This document shows, one piece after another, positions 5,723 to 6,474 of a DNA stretch of 6,474 nucleotides. This stretch comes from Bacillota bacterium. GTDB taxonomy: Bacteria > Bacillota > Clostridia > Lachnospirales > Lachnospiraceae. Made by a program: the position numbers and the translations under genes. The stretch's first letter is position 1. Every line of letters begins with the position of its first letter. The notes under the pieces are model-generated. The model did not search any database, had not been told where the DNA came from, and was given only the letters and a program-made list of their open reading frames with translations. Location of the stretch: positions 1 to 6,474 of the forward strand of contig JAEYXC010000406.1 in NCBI GenBank assembly GCA_023428655.1, given 5' to 3'.

Positions 5723-5998
5723 ATGGAATTCTTATCACGTTATGTGGTTCTAGTAGTATTGGCCATTTGCTTATGTCTTGGATACATAATCAAGCACAGT
5801 ATATCCTTTATCCCGAATAAGTTTATCCCACTCATTTTAGCGGTGGTGGGTACTTTACTAAATGTTTGGATCAACGGATGGACCTTTACACCGGAGATAC
5901 TGCTTGGAGGTCTTGCAAGTGGCCTTGCAAGCACCGGAGCCTTTGAGCTGATGCGAAATATAACAGGTAATAGCGGAGCTACGGAAGGCCCGACATAA
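5723..5998 (+). CDS. Small holin-like integral membrane protein (phage holin family)
   Basis: From the start at 5723 the protein is 91 aa. It has three hydrophobic segments at about 7-23 (YVVLVVLAICLCLGYII), 34-50 (FIPLILAVVGTLLNVWI) and 57-74 (PEILLGGLASGLASTGAF), joined by short loops, and a polar tail ending GNSGATEGPT. Length, three-span layout and the IPNKFIPLILAVVG...LNVWINGWT pattern resemble small phage holins of Firmicutes (Phage_holin_2-like). Holins oligomerise in the membrane to release endolysin or collapse the membrane potential. No endolysin, tail or other phage gene is visible nearby, so this may be a domesticated or remnant phage gene, or a chromosomal membrane protein merely resembling holins. 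It lies 193 bp after the PilZ gene on the same strand, behind two hairpins. Coding status is firm; function is moderately sure at family level only. Confidence 0.82.
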   Translation: MEFLSRYVVLVVLAICLCLGYIIKHSISFIPNKFIPLILAVVGTLLNVWINGWTFTPEILLGGLASGLASTGAFELMRNITGNSGATEGPT

Positions 5999-6021
5999 TA
6001 AAAGAATATTGCGTAAGAAAA

Positions 6022-6076
6022 AGGAGCATCCTTGTTCTAATCCGAGACTAACTTGCGGAGGAAACAAAGAGCTCCT
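6022..6076. terminator. Structured, probably bidirectional terminator between convergent genes
   Basis: AGGAGC (6022-6027) pairs with GCTCCT (6071-6076). Inside it, CTTGTT (6031-6036) pairs with AACAAAG (6063-6069, one bulge), and TCCG (6041-6044) pairs with CGGA (6056-6059). On the minus strand the stem is followed by TTTTTCTT, a good U tract for ending the flavodoxin-domain gene. On the plus strand it is followed by the weaker GTTTAATTATT, for the holin-like gene. The branched interior is larger than a simple intrinsic terminator needs. Confidence 0.7.
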
Positions 6077-6103
6077 GTTTAATTATTAACATAAAAGTAA
6101 TTC

Positions 6104-6474
6104 TTAAAGGGCACTTTCTGCCATTGTTTGTCCTAAGGAACGAAGGATCGGTTCCAGGTTCTTTTCCTTAGTAAAATCCAAGGGATTTTCATAACTGGCA
6201 AGCATGCCTTTGGTATCTGCATCCGGATTTTTAATCCTTTTCAATTGAAGCTTTTTCAGCTGCATTAATACTTTATAAAAGGGACTCAAGCGGTTGTAAT
6301 CAAAACCTCCCCGTAGGTAATGGAACTCAATCCGACCTTGCTGCTCAGGTGGAATATTCGTCTTAATGAGCTCCTCTGCAATTCCCTTATGATTGGGAGA
6401 GGCACCCACTGCAAATACAATTAACCTCTTATCCTTCAATTGCTCAAAGTTTTTTGTAATAAGCTTTATGCCGC
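6104..6474 (-). CDS. Flavodoxin-domain protein, C-terminal part (5' end outside window)
   Basis: The frame is open from the right edge to the TAA at 6104-6106, giving 122 residues; the N-terminus lies beyond the window, so the TTG at 6437-6439 is an internal leucine, not a start. The visible sequence GIKLITKNFEQLKDKRLIVF begins in the second half of a flavodoxin fold. It continues with AVGASPNHKG, EFHYLRGGFDYNRLSPFYKVLM and the ending ENPLDFTKEKNLEPILRSLGQ. This matches the flavodoxin_5 group found in many clostridia, related to protoporphyrinogen oxidase HemG, in which a short cytoplasmic FMN protein passes electrons. The phosphate-binding TxT/S loop that would prove FMN binding is outside the window. 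It is convergent with the holin-like gene and shares a terminator region with it. Family assignment is fairly sure; physiological role unknown. Confidence 0.85.
   Translation of the reverse strand, partial: GIKLITKNFEQLKDKRLIVFAVGASPNHKGIAEELIKTNIPPEQQGRIEFHYLRGGFDYNRLSPFYKVLMQLKKLQLKRIKNPDADTKGMLASYENPLDFTKEKNLEPILRSLGQTMAESAL

Noticed and set aside
6437..6439. TTG start for the right-edge flavodoxin-domain gene
   Set aside because: The frame continues open to the window edge with family-typical sequence (GIKLITKNFEQ), so this codon is internal.

Overview
The window looks like chromosomal DNA of a low-GC, Gram-positive anaerobe of the Clostridia, most plausibly Lachnospiraceae. The basis is AT-rich intergenic DNA, strong AAGGAGG-type ribosome binding sites, a lipoprotein sugar-binding protein with two permeases and no adjacent ATPase, and the general character of the proteins. 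The genus is inferred, not shown.

Layout. Positions 1-4326 (minus strand) hold a four-gene carbohydrate-uptake operon, read right to left: an extracellular solute-binding lipoprotein (3037-4326), a MalF/UgpA-type permease (2043-2966), a MalG/UgpE-type permease (1173-2030), and a large cytoplasmic protein of unknown family (1-1166) that runs off the left edge. The last is probably an enzyme acting on the imported sugar. Gaps are 70, 12 and 6 nt. The 70-nt gap holds a strong hairpin that could set binding protein expression above that of the permeases. No ATPase gene is visible, so the importer probably borrows a shared MsmX/UgpC-type ATPase encoded elsewhere.

The operon is driven by a consensus promoter (TTGACA, 16 bp, TATAAT) at 4555-4582 on the minus strand. 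Between promoter and first gene lies a leader of about 220 nt with two copies of TTAATCGATTAA, a typical LacI/GalR-type operator, in opposite orientation about 77 bp apart. The flanks of the operators are also inverted copies, so the region 4415-4546 is one large imperfect inverted repeat with a second inverted repeat at its centre. In RNA the arms could pair into a long hairpin beginning almost at the predicted transcription start. This is the most interesting signal in the window.

On the plus strand, divergent from the operon, are a PilZ-domain protein (4900-5529), a probable c-di-GMP receptor, and a small holin-like membrane protein (5723-5998) preceded by two hairpins. A convergent minus-strand gene at the right edge (6104-6474, partial) encodes the C-terminal part of a flavodoxin-domain protein. 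It is separated from the holin-like gene by a structured, probably bidirectional terminator. No RNA genes, CRISPR arrays, insertion sequences or complete phage modules were seen.
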